The position numbers were made by a program, and so were the translations under genes. The notes beneath the pieces were generated by a model that worked only from the letters and a program-made list of their open reading frames with translations, was not told the origin of the DNA and made no database searches. From Picochlorum sp. 'celeri' (lineage: Eukaryota > Chlorophyta > Trebouxiophyceae), in assembly GCA_010909725.1 (NCBI GenBank), contig JAACMV010000018.1, forward strand, positions 248,001 through 312,000: a stretch of DNA of 64,000 nt. Direction: 5' to 3'. Below, one piece after another: positions 11,498 through 22,700 of the stretch (positions are counted from its first letter, which is position 1; every line of letters begins with the position of its first letter).

Positions 11498-12020
11498 ACA
11501 CCTGGTGTAACAATACTGTGTGTACCTATTAGCTTGCATCCTGACACATCATGTCATTCTCTTTCTAGAGAGAAGGATACACTGGGATCTTGTGGCAATG
11601 AGAGACCAAGCCCCATGGGGCCCCCCAAAACAAGGCGCCACCCTGACCCCTGAGCCAAGGAGGCCTTGTCTTATTGATTGTTCCCATACCCGCACCCATC
11701 TGATACGAAATTAAAGTATGAAATAAACAGTGTCATTTTTGTTCCGATGTGGAGAGACATGGCGCATGTCTGACCTCTTTCAAGCGACGAATCGAAAAAA
11801 CAAGAGGAACGGGAATTGTATCACTGTTGCAGCAGCGTACAGGCATACGTATCGTAGAGAAGAATTTTTTACATCTGAATGATTGTACTGAAACGTATCT
11901 AGTCAGAGTAAGGACGCAGGGCAGACATTTTGTTCCATTTGTGCCTCGAGGAGTTCAGAGACCTGATACCTGCACCCTTTCTGAATACTGGTTGGACGTG
12001 GAGAATAGTTGAATGGAGAT
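11498..12020. other. Intergenic region without a recognisable gene
   Basis: These 523 bp lie between the P5A-ATPase stop and the first exon of the RS-rich gene, both on the plus strand. They probably contain the ATPase 3' end (AAATTAAAGTATGAAATAAA-like AT-rich stretch near 11710) and the next promoter. Short frames here show no family resemblance. Confidence 0.6.
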
Positions 12021-14140
12021 ATGCCTCAGGGGAATTCGAGGTAGGTGATTCTGCGTCGGTGGTGTGACACGTGATTTCCTGACTGCCAAGAGAGAAGTCA
12101 GTCAGTCTCACATTGTGTGTATATATATCCTTGTGTAGGGAGGACTGGGGAGGCCCATCACGATACAATCGTGATAGTAGGGAACGAGATGTGCGTAGAG
12201 CACGGTTGCGTGAGGAGGAGATAGAGGCAGAGTTGGATGATTACATGTTAGAGGAGTCGTCCTCGCCGAGATTGAGGGAGCCACATAGCCGACGAGAGGA
12301 GCGGTATTTTGGAAATTCACCACGTAGAAAGGAGTTTAGGTACAGCGAGGAGAGAAAGCGTGAGCGGAGTGGTAGGTATGGGGGGAGATCAGAATCTTCA
12401 GAATGGAGAGAGTATGGCTCCCCTCAGCGCAGAACAGACAAAGCTCGTTCCAAAACAGATGCTGCTTTAGAGATCGCAGCGCGATTGAATAAGAAGTATG
12501 AGAGGAAACCTTCTCGCTCAATATCTCCTCGTCGGAGGTCGTCCCATCATAGATGGCAAGATAGCCGCAGCCCCAGCCCTAGAAGGAAGAAGCGGTATAG
12601 GAGTTCATCTAGATCTTCATCGAGAAGTCCTTCGAGGCGCTATTCATACGATAGAAGAAAAAGTGGACGTAAAGATAGAGATTGGGATAGGTCACATGAA
12701 AATCGTGGGAGGCGATTTAGCCATAGTGATGATAATCGAAGCAAACAGTACGGCAGGCATCGACGGAGCGGGGAGTATCATGCGGACAAGCCAGATGATG
12801 CATTCATGTCTGTGCCTCCTCCCCCTCCTCCTCCTCCAGTGGTGCCACCTCCACCATTGGAAGAATATCCAAGGTCTCCAGATATCACTGACCGGTTGGA
12901 GTATCTTGCAACTTCTCAGGATGTTGCGTTTGACCATGCAAAAGGCATTGATGATGTTGAGCTCTTCCAATTTAGATTAAGTCAGATGGAACTTGATTTG
13001 CTAGGTCCGAAACCAAAGTCATGGGAGGAACAGGAAGAACAGTGCAGGCTCCTGGTCCTACGATACGGGCTTCGAGGCGCAGAGGATGACGACAAGGAGC
13101 CATTTTCCAGTGACGAGTTCAAAGAGTACTTTGCACGTCCTGGTCGTACAGGGGAGGAGATTCCATACGAGCAGCGGTCTCCTATAGAAGACCCAAGACG
13201 TCAATTCCCCAAGGAGTATGAGTTCATGACGGCATGGGCCGGGAAACCTCGACCGTTACCAGGCTTTGTGAATGATACTGTGTTTAAGCAGCAAAATGGT
13301 GATCAAAGCCCCACGCTTTCTTGGTCTACAAGCCCAGCGAGAGCAGGTAGTCCTGCAAAACAAAAGACACAGAGGCCTGAACCAAAGCCCCAAACAAAAA
13401 TATCCATGTCGAATCGACCTTCTACAGGTGGTAAAAATGCCTCTGTTCCACGAGATTTGAACATGATGGATGGAAAGCATTCCATCATGGAATTAGAGGA
13501 GGGCTACTTTTGTGTCAAACTTCTCAATGGACAGGATGTTATGCTTCAATATGATGAGATTGTGGATCTCATTAAAAAGGGCTCTCTACCAGATGACTGG
13601 CCAGCGTTTCGTGAATCTGATTCCTTATGGATTGCTGTCTCAGCAAAGGGTGACCAAGCAGCTGACTTGCAACGACATAAGAATGCAGCCCAGGAAAAGA
13701 AACCAGCACCACTTGACAAATCCATCTGGCTATCAGCCAAGAAAGCCACCCCTGATATTCGCCAAATCAAGTCATGGTTCCAAGACGCGGCCAAACAAGC
13801 CAATCGAGCCCTCACGTCCCGTGGGGGTGCCACGCTGCAATTGCAGTACACTCGGAGCTCCCTCATGGATTGTAGACGCCTGACGCAACAGGCTCCGACT
13901 CGAGAGTTTGAGTTCGAAAACGAATCAAAGTTGGCATCTGAAAGTATCAATCATCAGCAGAGGATTGTCAAATTAAGAAGATCAGCAAGAATTCGGGCTA
14001 GACAACCGAGAAAAGTCAGTCCCTCCACGCTAGCAATGATCAAGGGACACATTCTGATGGATCGAACCAAGCTCAAAGAAATCGGCACGGTCGCACTACA
14101 AAGGGCTATAAAAGCGTTCAAAGAACGACAAAACAAATAA
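12021..14140 (+). CDS. RS-rich nuclear protein, putative splicing-associated factor
   Basis: Two exons, 12021-12040 and 12139-14140, with a 98-nt intron (donor GTAGGT, acceptor TTGTGTAG). The start MPQGNSREDWGGPSRYN joins in frame and gives 673 residues. An Arg/Glu helix (RLREEEIEAELDDYM) resembles the LDxYM-type helix of mRNA export adaptors. An RS domain follows (about 110-260, with SRSPSPRRKKR and SSSRSSSRSPSRR), then a poly-Pro stretch. The middle and C-terminal regions (about 280-670) include a compact acidic block and a basic C-terminus, but match no domain I can name. A role in pre-mRNA processing is inferred from composition. It ends 45 bp from the convergent eS17 gene. Confidence 0.65.
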
Positions 14141-14185
14141 TAATTCTATGGTGTTACATTGTTTGTAAAACAACTAGATATCTGT

Positions 14186-15009
14186 TTACTTTCTGTTTCT
14201 GCCATCCCTTCCCTGAACTGCCACACCAGGAAGCTGAGCCATGTTCATGGATCTCAACATATCCATGGTATCTTTATCTACTTCAATATTGTCGAGGTTA
14301 ATGGCAGACTGGTCTGGGATGAAGTCCATACGGCGTTCACGCTCCTCCTCCTGGAGCTTCAAAGAAATACCGCGCACTGGTCCACGCTGGATACGCTTCA
14401 TCAAGTGTGTTGTGAATCCAGCAATCTTATTTCTCAGACGCTTTGACTGAATGATGGCAACCTCCTCAGCAACACGCTTGTTGGTATCAAAGTCAAGAGT
14501 GAGACGGTTATAGTATTTCTCAATAATAACCCTAGAGGCCTTCTTCACAGTCTTGGTTCTAACGCGACCTGCACACAAATACATTATGAAGCGTCAGAAG
14601 AGCACCATGATCGAATGGAGTCCAATAATTGCTATGGAAAACTCGTTCGTTCTCCACATCCCTCTCTCAAGAACGGGAGGAGCACCCACTCCAGCTCCAA
14701 CCACACATCCCCACCATACGGCCGCCACAAATACAATATATAACAAAAACATGGCATTAAACCAAACAGAGATCCGATGCAAGCACCAGGCCGTCTGCTC
14801 ATTGACGCCGACGGACGGCGGCAGCCATGAGAGTGACACCTTGACAGCACCACGAACACCAGTCTCGCCCCATTAAGTGTATATAAAGTTCAAAAATACC
14901 CCAATCCACGCATGTATCTGATTCGTTGGTGCACCAAAGATGCCTTTCCGACGAAAGACTCTTGCCTTGCACACGACTCCCTTCGTCTGCTATGCAGTAA
15001 CGTACCCAT
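14186..15009 (-). CDS. RPS17: Cytosolic ribosomal protein eS17
   Basis: Small-subunit protein eS17, 128 residues. The coding sequence is split after only four bases: exon 1 is 15009-15006 (ATGG) and exon 2 is 14568-14186. The 437-nt intron starts GTACGT and ends TGTGTGCAG, and splicing restores the universal start [14 protein letters not shown]. The family signatures [47 protein letters not shown] are present. The C-terminal 30 residues diverge, as usual. Its intron is far longer than most in the window, a common pattern for ribosomal protein genes. The start is divergent to NRDE2 (279 bp). Confidence 0.95.
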
Positions 15010-15287
15010 TGTGACACTTTTTCAGCTTGGCAGAAAATTAATAAATGTAATGTATGAAAATCAGCGTGATCAGAGGAGCCTTGATGAATGCAGTAGCTGT
15101 CTACAAGCGCCAATGTGTATGCTTCATCTAGTCCCGGTGAAACACAGTCATTGACCGGATCCTTGGAAATACCACTTGAACACAACGGTATACGTGTGCC
15201 TGGTGTCCATGTCGGCATCCAGATCATTAGATTCGAACAAATATTTAATGTTCTAGTGTTAGGAGAGCTTCTGTTGTGTCCGTATGT

Positions 15288-16512
15288 ATGGGTGAGAAGG
15301 AGAAGGGTTTCAAAAGTTTTGTTCCTGAGGAGTATGAGCAGGACAAGAGGAGGGCATGTGCGTTTTTATTGTGCTTATAAATGCAGAATGGCCGTATCTA
15401 ACGGTATATATACATGTTTTTGTATGCAGATGAAAGCCTATTGGGGATCGCAGACGCTCTTTCAAGTGGAAGCAGTGAGGAAGGCCTTGGGCAAGGAAAC
15501 ACCACGACACTGGAGGTGAGAACGCAGCATGGCTCAATAGCACATGGAAAGCATCGTCGCAAAAAGACAAGGCGGAGAGAGAAGAGCAGTAGTAGTAGTG
15601 ACCGGAAATGGATACGAAAGGAGAGGCAGCGATTGATTGAGGCAGAGAAAATGGCAGGGCCAGGTAAAAGACTGAGGCAGGCATTAGTGTTACAGGATGA
15701 ATCCGATCTGACGAATTTTATAGAAGATTACAAGGGGGATTTGGGGAATATTGCGTTCGAGAAAATGCTTGATTGTGATGTGCCTCGGTACAGGAGGAGT
15801 GTATTGAATGTGAGAGGAAGAGATTCTTCTGTGGTGAAGAATGGTGGGATGAACCAACAGAATGATGGTTGGAGGCGATGGATTGATACGCATGATGGTA
15901 TTGAATCAACTCAATGTGATATCAAATCGTCACATGGTGTGATCGATTCCGTTGACGCATTTATTCCCATTTCTTCCAAGGAGGAGACTCATGGTCATCC
16001 GCAAGGGGACTACCAGGGACACTTGATCGAAAGGACCAGGGAATTTAATACTAAAACGCGGGATCATCCTCATGATATTCAACTGTGGCTTGATTTTGCC
16101 GCTTTTCAGACAGAGACGGCAGACATTTTGAGATCTGCTGGAGTACACGTATCAAAGCAGAGTTATTGGGAGAAGAGGCTGGAGGTGCTGGAGAGGGGAT
16201 TGCAATGCAATCCAGGATCCGATATCTTGACATTAGAGATGCTTCATATTGCAGAAAAAGTGAAAACACCTGATGAAGTGAACCGACTTTGGAGGAGTGC
16301 CTTGATGTCTGCAACTGGAGCCAGTAGCATGTCTTTGTGGGAGTCGTTTCTAGAGAGACAGAGAAAGCATGAAAATTTCAATGCGATTGTCATGAGCAAG
16401 TGCTATTTGGCTGCAGTGACGATATTTCGTAGAGAATATGAGAGGGAAGAGGATCTGGTGAGTATTCTGATTGACTGTATCAGATTTCATCTGGAATGTG
16501 GCTTTATTGGCA
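15288..16512 (+). pseudogene. NRDE2: NRDE2, 5' part (N-terminal segment), interrupted
   Basis: NRDE2 is a nuclear HAT-repeat protein working with the MTR4/exosome machinery. Exon 1 is 15288-15357 (MGEKEKGFKSFVPEEYEQ). A 72-nt intron (donor GTGCGT) leads to exon 2 at 15430, rejoining as RRAYESLLGIADAL. A Lys/Arg/Ser-rich region, then HAT-like helices beginning TREFNTKTRDHPHDIQLWLDFAAFQ, match family N-termini. The frame reaches FHLECGFIG at about 16512 and then runs into a copied segment, stopping at 16521-16523 (TGA). In the undisturbed gene this residue run should continue directly into MGIATIQVLLEYN, which now sits 1 kb downstream at 17507. I call it broken as assembled. If the copied segment is an assembly error, it is a normal N-terminus. 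Confidence 0.8.
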
Positions 16513-16513
16513 T

Positions 16514-17498
16514 TAGGCAGTGAGAATGCACCAGGCTGGAACAGGTGGTACAGGTCTGGGTGTGAGCTCCAAGAGCCATCGCACACAGTGGACAGAGATG
16601 ATGATGCCGATGCATCTCTCGATGGTGATGATGACATTATAGGCAAAGAGTTTGATAAAAAAGCTGATAAATTGGAGGATGAGCCAACCTTTGAAGACGT
16701 TGAACGTTGGATTACAATGGAGATGTACAAGGACAGCAATGCTGCTTTGAGCGACCCAACCTCTTCAAAGGTAGCATGGGAAGATATAAGAACATTTGCA
16801 GTGTTTTGAAAAGATTCGCATTCAATAATGACCATACTGGCAAAGTGTATGGGGTAACCTTGGCCTGCAACATGTCTCCTTCATGCAACATGCCCAAGTC
16901 TGCCAGGAACAATCTGACTTGTCCTTATTTGAGATGTACTGCACACCAAAAATTTTCGACTGCTTTCATCACATGATACAATACTGGATGGATTCTCAGG
17001 CGAAGGGGAAAATATCCTGCACGGGGTTTTGCCATGGTGGGCAAAGAGTCCTGAGAGGCAGGAATTTGCAGTCAGATTATTGACTGACATTGCAGGTAAA
17101 TTGCAAGGCCCATTACGTGGTATTTTGATGGACATGAGTATTAAAATTCAGTTGTATGATGCAACGAGGGGCGTATTCTCTGATGCAAATTTGCAAAAGG
17201 CTCTTTCATTTGCAAAAATGGTCTTGTCCCAACAGTATGATGGCATTTTGTCGCTCTGGGGAGAGTATGCGTTCCTATCTTCCCTGGACTCTGGAGGGAC
17301 TTCAAAAATAGCAAATAAAATTTTCAAAAATGCATGTCGCAACAGCGATCGGAGGACGTTTTGTACGATGCAGCCAGATTGTGCCATGCACATGTCAAAT
17401 GCCAGCTCCTGCGCCAAGGCTTGAAATGGAGCATTCTGGGCTCCGAATTCATGTACCCCGCTTGCACAGCCTACATGGACAAAGAGCATGCAAATAAT
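16514..17498 (+). repeat. Copied NRDE2 segment (copy 1), inserted in NRDE2 and flanked by 8-bp direct repeats
   Basis: This 985-bp block is a near-perfect copy of 17623-18608. It lies between the two halves of a codon run that should be contiguous, and is flanked by ATTGGCAT at 16506-16513 and 17499-17506. Compared with copy 2 it shows only single-base length changes at homopolymers, near 16805, 16855, 16952 and 17331, and I find no substitutions. These changes shift the frame repeatedly, so the copy is non-coding. Confidence 0.9.
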
Positions 17499-18690
17499 AT
17501 TGGCATGGGGATTGCTACGATTCAAGTGCTGCTCGAATATAATGTATTCTATCCGGAAGAAGTTGAGCATCAGGGCTTGGAACAGTGCTTTGAGGAATTT
17601 TGGAATAGTTCGTGTCCATTGATAGGCAGTGAGAATGCACCAGGCTGGAACAGGTGGTACAGGTCTGGGTGTGAGCTCCAAGAGCCATCGCACACAGTGG
17701 ACAGAGATGATGATGCCGATGCATCTCTCGATGGTGATGATGACATTATAGGCAAAGAGTTTGATAAAAAAGCTGATAAATTGGAGGATGAGCCAACCTT
17801 TGAAGACGTTGAACGTTGGATTACAATGGAGATGTACAAGGACAGCAATGCTGCTTTGAGCGACCCAACCTCTTCAAAGGTAGCATGGGAAGATATAAGA
17901 ACATTTGCAGTGTTTTTGAAAGATTCGCATTCAATAATGACCATACTGGCAAAGTGTATGGGGTACCTTGGCCTGCAACATGTCTCCTTCATGCAACATG
18001 CCCAAGTCTGCCAGGAACAATCTGACTTGTCCTTATTTGAGATGTACTGCACACCAAAAATGTTTCGACTGCTTTCATCACATGATACAATACTGGATGG
18101 ATTCTCAGGCGAAGGGGAAAATATCCTGCACGGGGTTTTGCCATGGTGGGCAAAGAGTCCTGAGAGGCAGGAATTTGCAGTCAGATTATTGACTGACATT
18201 GCAGGTAAATTGCAAGGCCCATTACGTGGTATTTTGATGGACATGAGTATTAAAATTCAGTTGTATGATGCAACGAGGGGCGTATTCTCTGATGCAAATT
18301 TGCAAAAGGCTCTTTCATTTGCAAAAATGGTCTTGTCCCAACAGTATGATGGCATTTTGTCGCTCTGGGGAGAGTATGCGTTCCTATCTTCCCTGGACTC
18401 TGGAGGGACTTCAAAAATAGCAAATAAAATTTTCAAAAAATGCATGTCGCAACAGCGATCGGAGGACGTTTTGTACGATGCAGCCAGATTGTGCCATGCA
18501 CATGTCAAATGCCAGCTCCTGCGCCAAGGCTTGAAATGGAGCATTCTGGGCTCCGAATTCATGTACCCCGCTTGCACAGCCTACATGGACAAAGAGCATG
18601 CAAATAATTCGATAAAAGCATTTTTGTGGTTCGCGGGACAAATCCATCAGGCGGATATGAGACAGGCCATTGTGCAATCAAAAACAGCAC
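17499..18690 (+). pseudogene. NRDE2: NRDE2, central part (contains repeat copy 2)
   Basis: Continuation of NRDE2 in one open frame. It starts with MGIATIQVLLEYNVFYPEEV and the family hallmark FWNSSCPLIGSENAPGWNRW (human: FWDSGEPRxGExGARGW). An acidic spacer, the central helical region and the HAT-like QQYDGILSLWGEYAFLSSL follow. The part from 17623 to 18608 is repeat copy 2 and is frame-intact. The frame then continues through about 25 residues that could still be NRDE2 and enters an antisense cysteine synthase fragment near 18690. Relative to animal homologues, roughly 40 residues are missing between this piece and the 3' piece at 27 kb. Confidence 0.8.
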
Positions 18691-19033
18691 CCTTCATCCC
18701 CTTGGCCGGGTCAGTCAACACGAGATTTGCCCCAAACGCTTGCAACAACACCCGTCGCTCCAACGACATGGATGCTGGCATTGTCAGAATCAAATCATAC
18801 CCCTTGGCAGCAGCCACAAAGGCAAGACCAATCCCTGTATTCCCACTCGTTGGTTCCACCAACGTTGTCTTCCCAGGCTCAATAATACCCTTCTTCTCCG
18901 CCTCTTCAATCATATTCCTACCAATTCTATCTTTTACACTACAGCATGGCTCCATGCTCTCCAACTTGGCAATCAGAGTCGCCCCGCAGCCCGCACCAAC
19001 TCGATTCATAGTCAACAAGGGTGACCCACACTC
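18690..19033 (-). pseudogene. Cysteine synthase (O-acetylserine thiol-lyase) fragment
   Basis: Minus-strand translation gives a clear plant/cyanobacterial-type cysteine synthase segment: [19 protein letters not shown], then [53 protein letters not shown] and [13 protein letters not shown]. The PLP-lysine is present (SVKDR). The start of the enzyme (including IGNTPLV) and about two thirds of the C-terminus are absent, and a stop lies in frame upstream. It could be an isolated exon of a gene, but no partner exons are visible nearby. It sits exactly at the left edge of the sequence that splits NRDE2, so I regard it as a captured fragment. Confidence 0.8.
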
Positions 19034-19393
19034 ATTTATAATGAGTGTTCATTGATAGATTGATATCTCACGGAATGGAATGAGCCATCAAAAGGTGGAG
19101 CTGGGTATGAGCCATGCAACACTCCAGGGGTGGGAGGGATGGGACCAGATCCACGACTAAATGGCCATGTGATCATATTGATGTCTCAAAAGCTTTCCCT
19201 TACGATTGTAAACCGTTTATACTATCTTTGCAAGTGCTTCACTGCGTCAGATTCGCCCAAAATCAAATTTCCGCTCTCGCAGACATTTAGACATGAGCAA
19301 ATTCACCCAAAATCTCAAATATTCGCAGAGTTAGGATCAGTACAGCAATAAAATATATGATTGATCATGGTTCAATCCGTTAATATACAATAT

Positions 19394-19764
19394 TACAATC
19401 AAAACATTGACATATATATGATGCATCATGGCATATGCCCGCATGGAGTGGAAAGAGAAGAAGAGATCTCATTCAGTCCAACCACATCGCCTCTTGAATT
19501 CTGTTCTGCCTTCCTCACTCAAACCCATATCATCCATGAGTTCCTCCATCTGCTCCTTTGTTCTTTTTCCATGCTTGTATTGTTCTATCTCATAGATAAG
19601 CCACTGCCCTAAATTGAACTTCCGTGGTCCATTCCCATTGCCGAGATCATATTCAGCATTCCTTTCTGCCTCGGTTTGTTGGGGGGTTTCGCTGAAACCG
19701 ACAGCATTCTGATGCAGTCTCCTGCGCTCCCTGAGAGCTTGACGTTTCTCTTCACGAGCACTAC
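19394..19764 (+). repeat. Left arm of a ~370-bp inverted repeat
   Basis: Reverse-complement similarity to 26526-26892. It is strongest over 19394-19560 (including CATATATATGATGCATCATG and the last codons and 3' flank of the HNH gene) and weaker beyond. The arm covers the terminal helicase-associated-like repeat of the HNH gene and about 75 bp after its stop. Together the arms bound about 7.5 kb. Confidence 0.85.
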
Positions 19765-22700
19765 GAAAAGCAGGAACACCATCGACTTTCCAACCACATC
19801 GCCTCTTGAATTCTGTTCTGCCTTCCTCACTCAAACCCATGTCAGCCATGAGTTCCTCCATCTGCTCATTTGTTCTTTTTCCATTCTTGTATGCTTTAAT
19901 CTCATCATTAATATAGGACCCCAGATCGATCCTCCGTGGTCCATTCCCATCACCGAGATCATACTCAGCATTCCTTTCTGCCTCGTTGATACGGGGAATT
20001 TCGCTGAAATCGACATCATCATGATGCAGTCTCCAGCGCAACCTGAGAGCTTGACGTTTCTCTTCACGAGCCTTGGAATTCACACCCCGTGTCCAAGTGC
20101 GAGATGAATACAAATCAACAAGCACATACCTGCTTCCCTCTCCAATATGAGAGAACTCTTTTCTGATGACCTCTCTTCGATTTTTCTTGTCGTACATATG
20201 TGCCACATCGACAAATCGTGAGGAATCATCCAATTCTGACAACCCCAGCGTTTTCTTGATTCCTACAAGCATCCTTTCATTTCCCCAGTATGCCTGCTCA
20301 TGAATCTCGCCAGTAGATTTGTCTTCAAATGTTCCCAAGAACCAGATGACGTTAGTTGGGAAAAACCGATCCTCATCAGCATTATCTTTTTGATCATCCA
20401 CATCTTGTATGACAATCTTGTCCTGTAGGCGTTTTGGGATTCGCCTCTTTTTTATCCATACGCTACTGACCCTCTCTGGAGAAGGAATCTGCTCTTTTGG
20501 AAATTCCATCTCTCGCATTGTATTCACGATTTTTCTACCGAGTTCTCTAATAGTCTCTCCAGTGACAGTCTCTTCCTTGCCATTATTGGAAATGATTGCT
20601 CTTCTTCGTTTCCCACAAGATAGGGCAATATTCTCCCAATTGGTTACCACTCGAAGATTGTCTGATCGATTCAAACCAGTTTGGCCATTGATATGATCGA
20701 CCGTTAGCTTCTCTATGGCACCGTCATCTCGCCTCCAGACAGTCTTGATCTGAACCCCATCTTCATCTGTGCGCCTGGCAATGTCTTCAAGTTGAAACTT
20801 GTGGAGGAATTTTTTAGAGAGCTCATGTTTCCCAAGTACTGCAGCGTACAATTTTGTGTATGCTATGGAACACGAAATCAGTGTTCTTTCTCCCGCAATG
20901 CTCATCCCTCTGTACCTTGTCCTTTGTATAATGTCCATGACATCAGCCAGGAAAATCCATCCATTACCACGCATCCTCCAGATGCATTGTTCCTCCTCAA
21001 AGAAAAGGACATTTGTGCATCTCACAACGTCAACCCACTTTTCAGATAAATTCGGATCATCTAATTTCCAGTTGTCTCCATCTTTTTCTAGGCGCACCAT
21101 TGGCAAACCAGTCTCCCCGAAACTGTCCTTGCATCTCTGAGCAATGGCCTTCCTCTCGTTAGACAGATGCTTAAATTGAGTGTAGCAAACCTCCACACTT
21201 TGCCCTCTAAAAGTCTCCCGAGAGTCTGGTCGCTTATTATTCGCCTGTTGCTTTGCATCAGCAATCCTCAAAAGGGAAGGTTGATTATAGGATGCTTGGA
21301 TGGTGAGGTGGTCGGTACTCATCCCTGGCCCACATTTCTTAAGGAATTGAGATGGAGTCCACTCATATTTTGCCATGCTTACCACTTGATATATTGCGAA
21401 CTGCTTGCGTACTTTTTTTTTTTTGGATTTAGCAGCAATCAAAAATTTCGGGCTCAATTGCCCGGGGATGGGAATTCCCAAAGAGTCACCTTGTGAATTG
21501 ATGCACCGGCCCTCAGTAGACACAAACACGTGGGAATCATCTCCAGTTGGCACACTACCGAAAAAAAAGTCTTGATGGAGCGTATAGCGCCATTGGACAC
21601 CATCATCTGTCGTATGTTGCCTAGGCAAGAGCACATGACTAGCATACGTCCCCGTAGCGGTCAACTGTCGGGAGAACTTGATTGCCTCTGGAAATACTAG
21701 CACTCCGAGCAACCTTTCTGTACTCATCTTCAGTCCCTCTTTAACAAATTCATACAGATGAGTAGTTTCGGGAAAGATGCGTTCATACTTTGACGGAATG
21801 GCTTCATTCTCCTCGAAGTGACGGATTCTCCATCCAGGGCCAATATGGGGTTGCAAAAAATCTTCCATGCACTTTGTGAAAGATTGCCTAATGTCTTCCA
21901 ATGTCCTTTGCTCACTGCCTACCTTTTGCTCGATTGCTCTCTCAAGTGCATCGTAGAGCCCCTCGACGCCGTTTTCATACTCTGAAGCAAGTAGAGCAAT
22001 CAAAGCCATTGAAAATTCCTGCAACTCGTCATCCAGACAAATCTCCTTTGTGAATTTGACCAACTCTGAAATGAATTTCGAATCCACACATTCTTGATTT
22101 CGGAGAAATCCCTCTTTAAGTTTGTAATACTCCATCAAAGGGATTTTGATGGCTTCATCGGCTGAAGCAAAAAGCTCATCTGACGCATCACTGGCTGAAA
22201 TGACGATATTCACATCAACCAGTCTCTGGACTGCAGCGCTTTGTCTCAACTTCCTCGAACATGCGATGAGACGGTCCTTAAAATTGTCTATTTTCCCAGA
22301 ACAGGTGCGCCGAATAAAGTCTGATAAATAATCGAGATCATTCAGACTTTTCTCGATGATGCTTCTGTTTTCGCTATTTAATGTGCATAAATATGCCTCT
22401 TGAATGGATGCTGTTGTGTTACCCTCTGATGATGGGTGAATATCCTCACTACCAGATGCCAAATCAGAGCCGACTACATCTACAATAGCATCAATAGTAT
22501 GTGAATGAACGTGCCAAGAGAGATACACATCTCAATGTATGTACCGAAAACATACATCATACAACAACATACCTTGCTCCTCTGGAGTGGTGATGGGAAC
22601 CGTGTCTACATCGGTGACATCCTCAAGCACGGCATCTTGTGTCGTTGACACAGTGCCAAATGGTGACCCATGGCTGGTCCCCACACGGCGCCTGGTCTGC

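Noticed and set aside
16459..16513. Strong GTGAGT donor near the end of the NRDE2 5' part, which might splice out copy 1
   Set aside because: The sequence after it (VSILIDCIRFHLECGF) fits the NRDE2 HAT helix and continues naturally into MGIATIQ, so it is coding; a splice there would remove conserved residues.
19366..19380. GGTTCAATCCGTT resembling a tRNA T-arm
   Set aside because: No matching acceptor, D or anticodon stems are present on either side.
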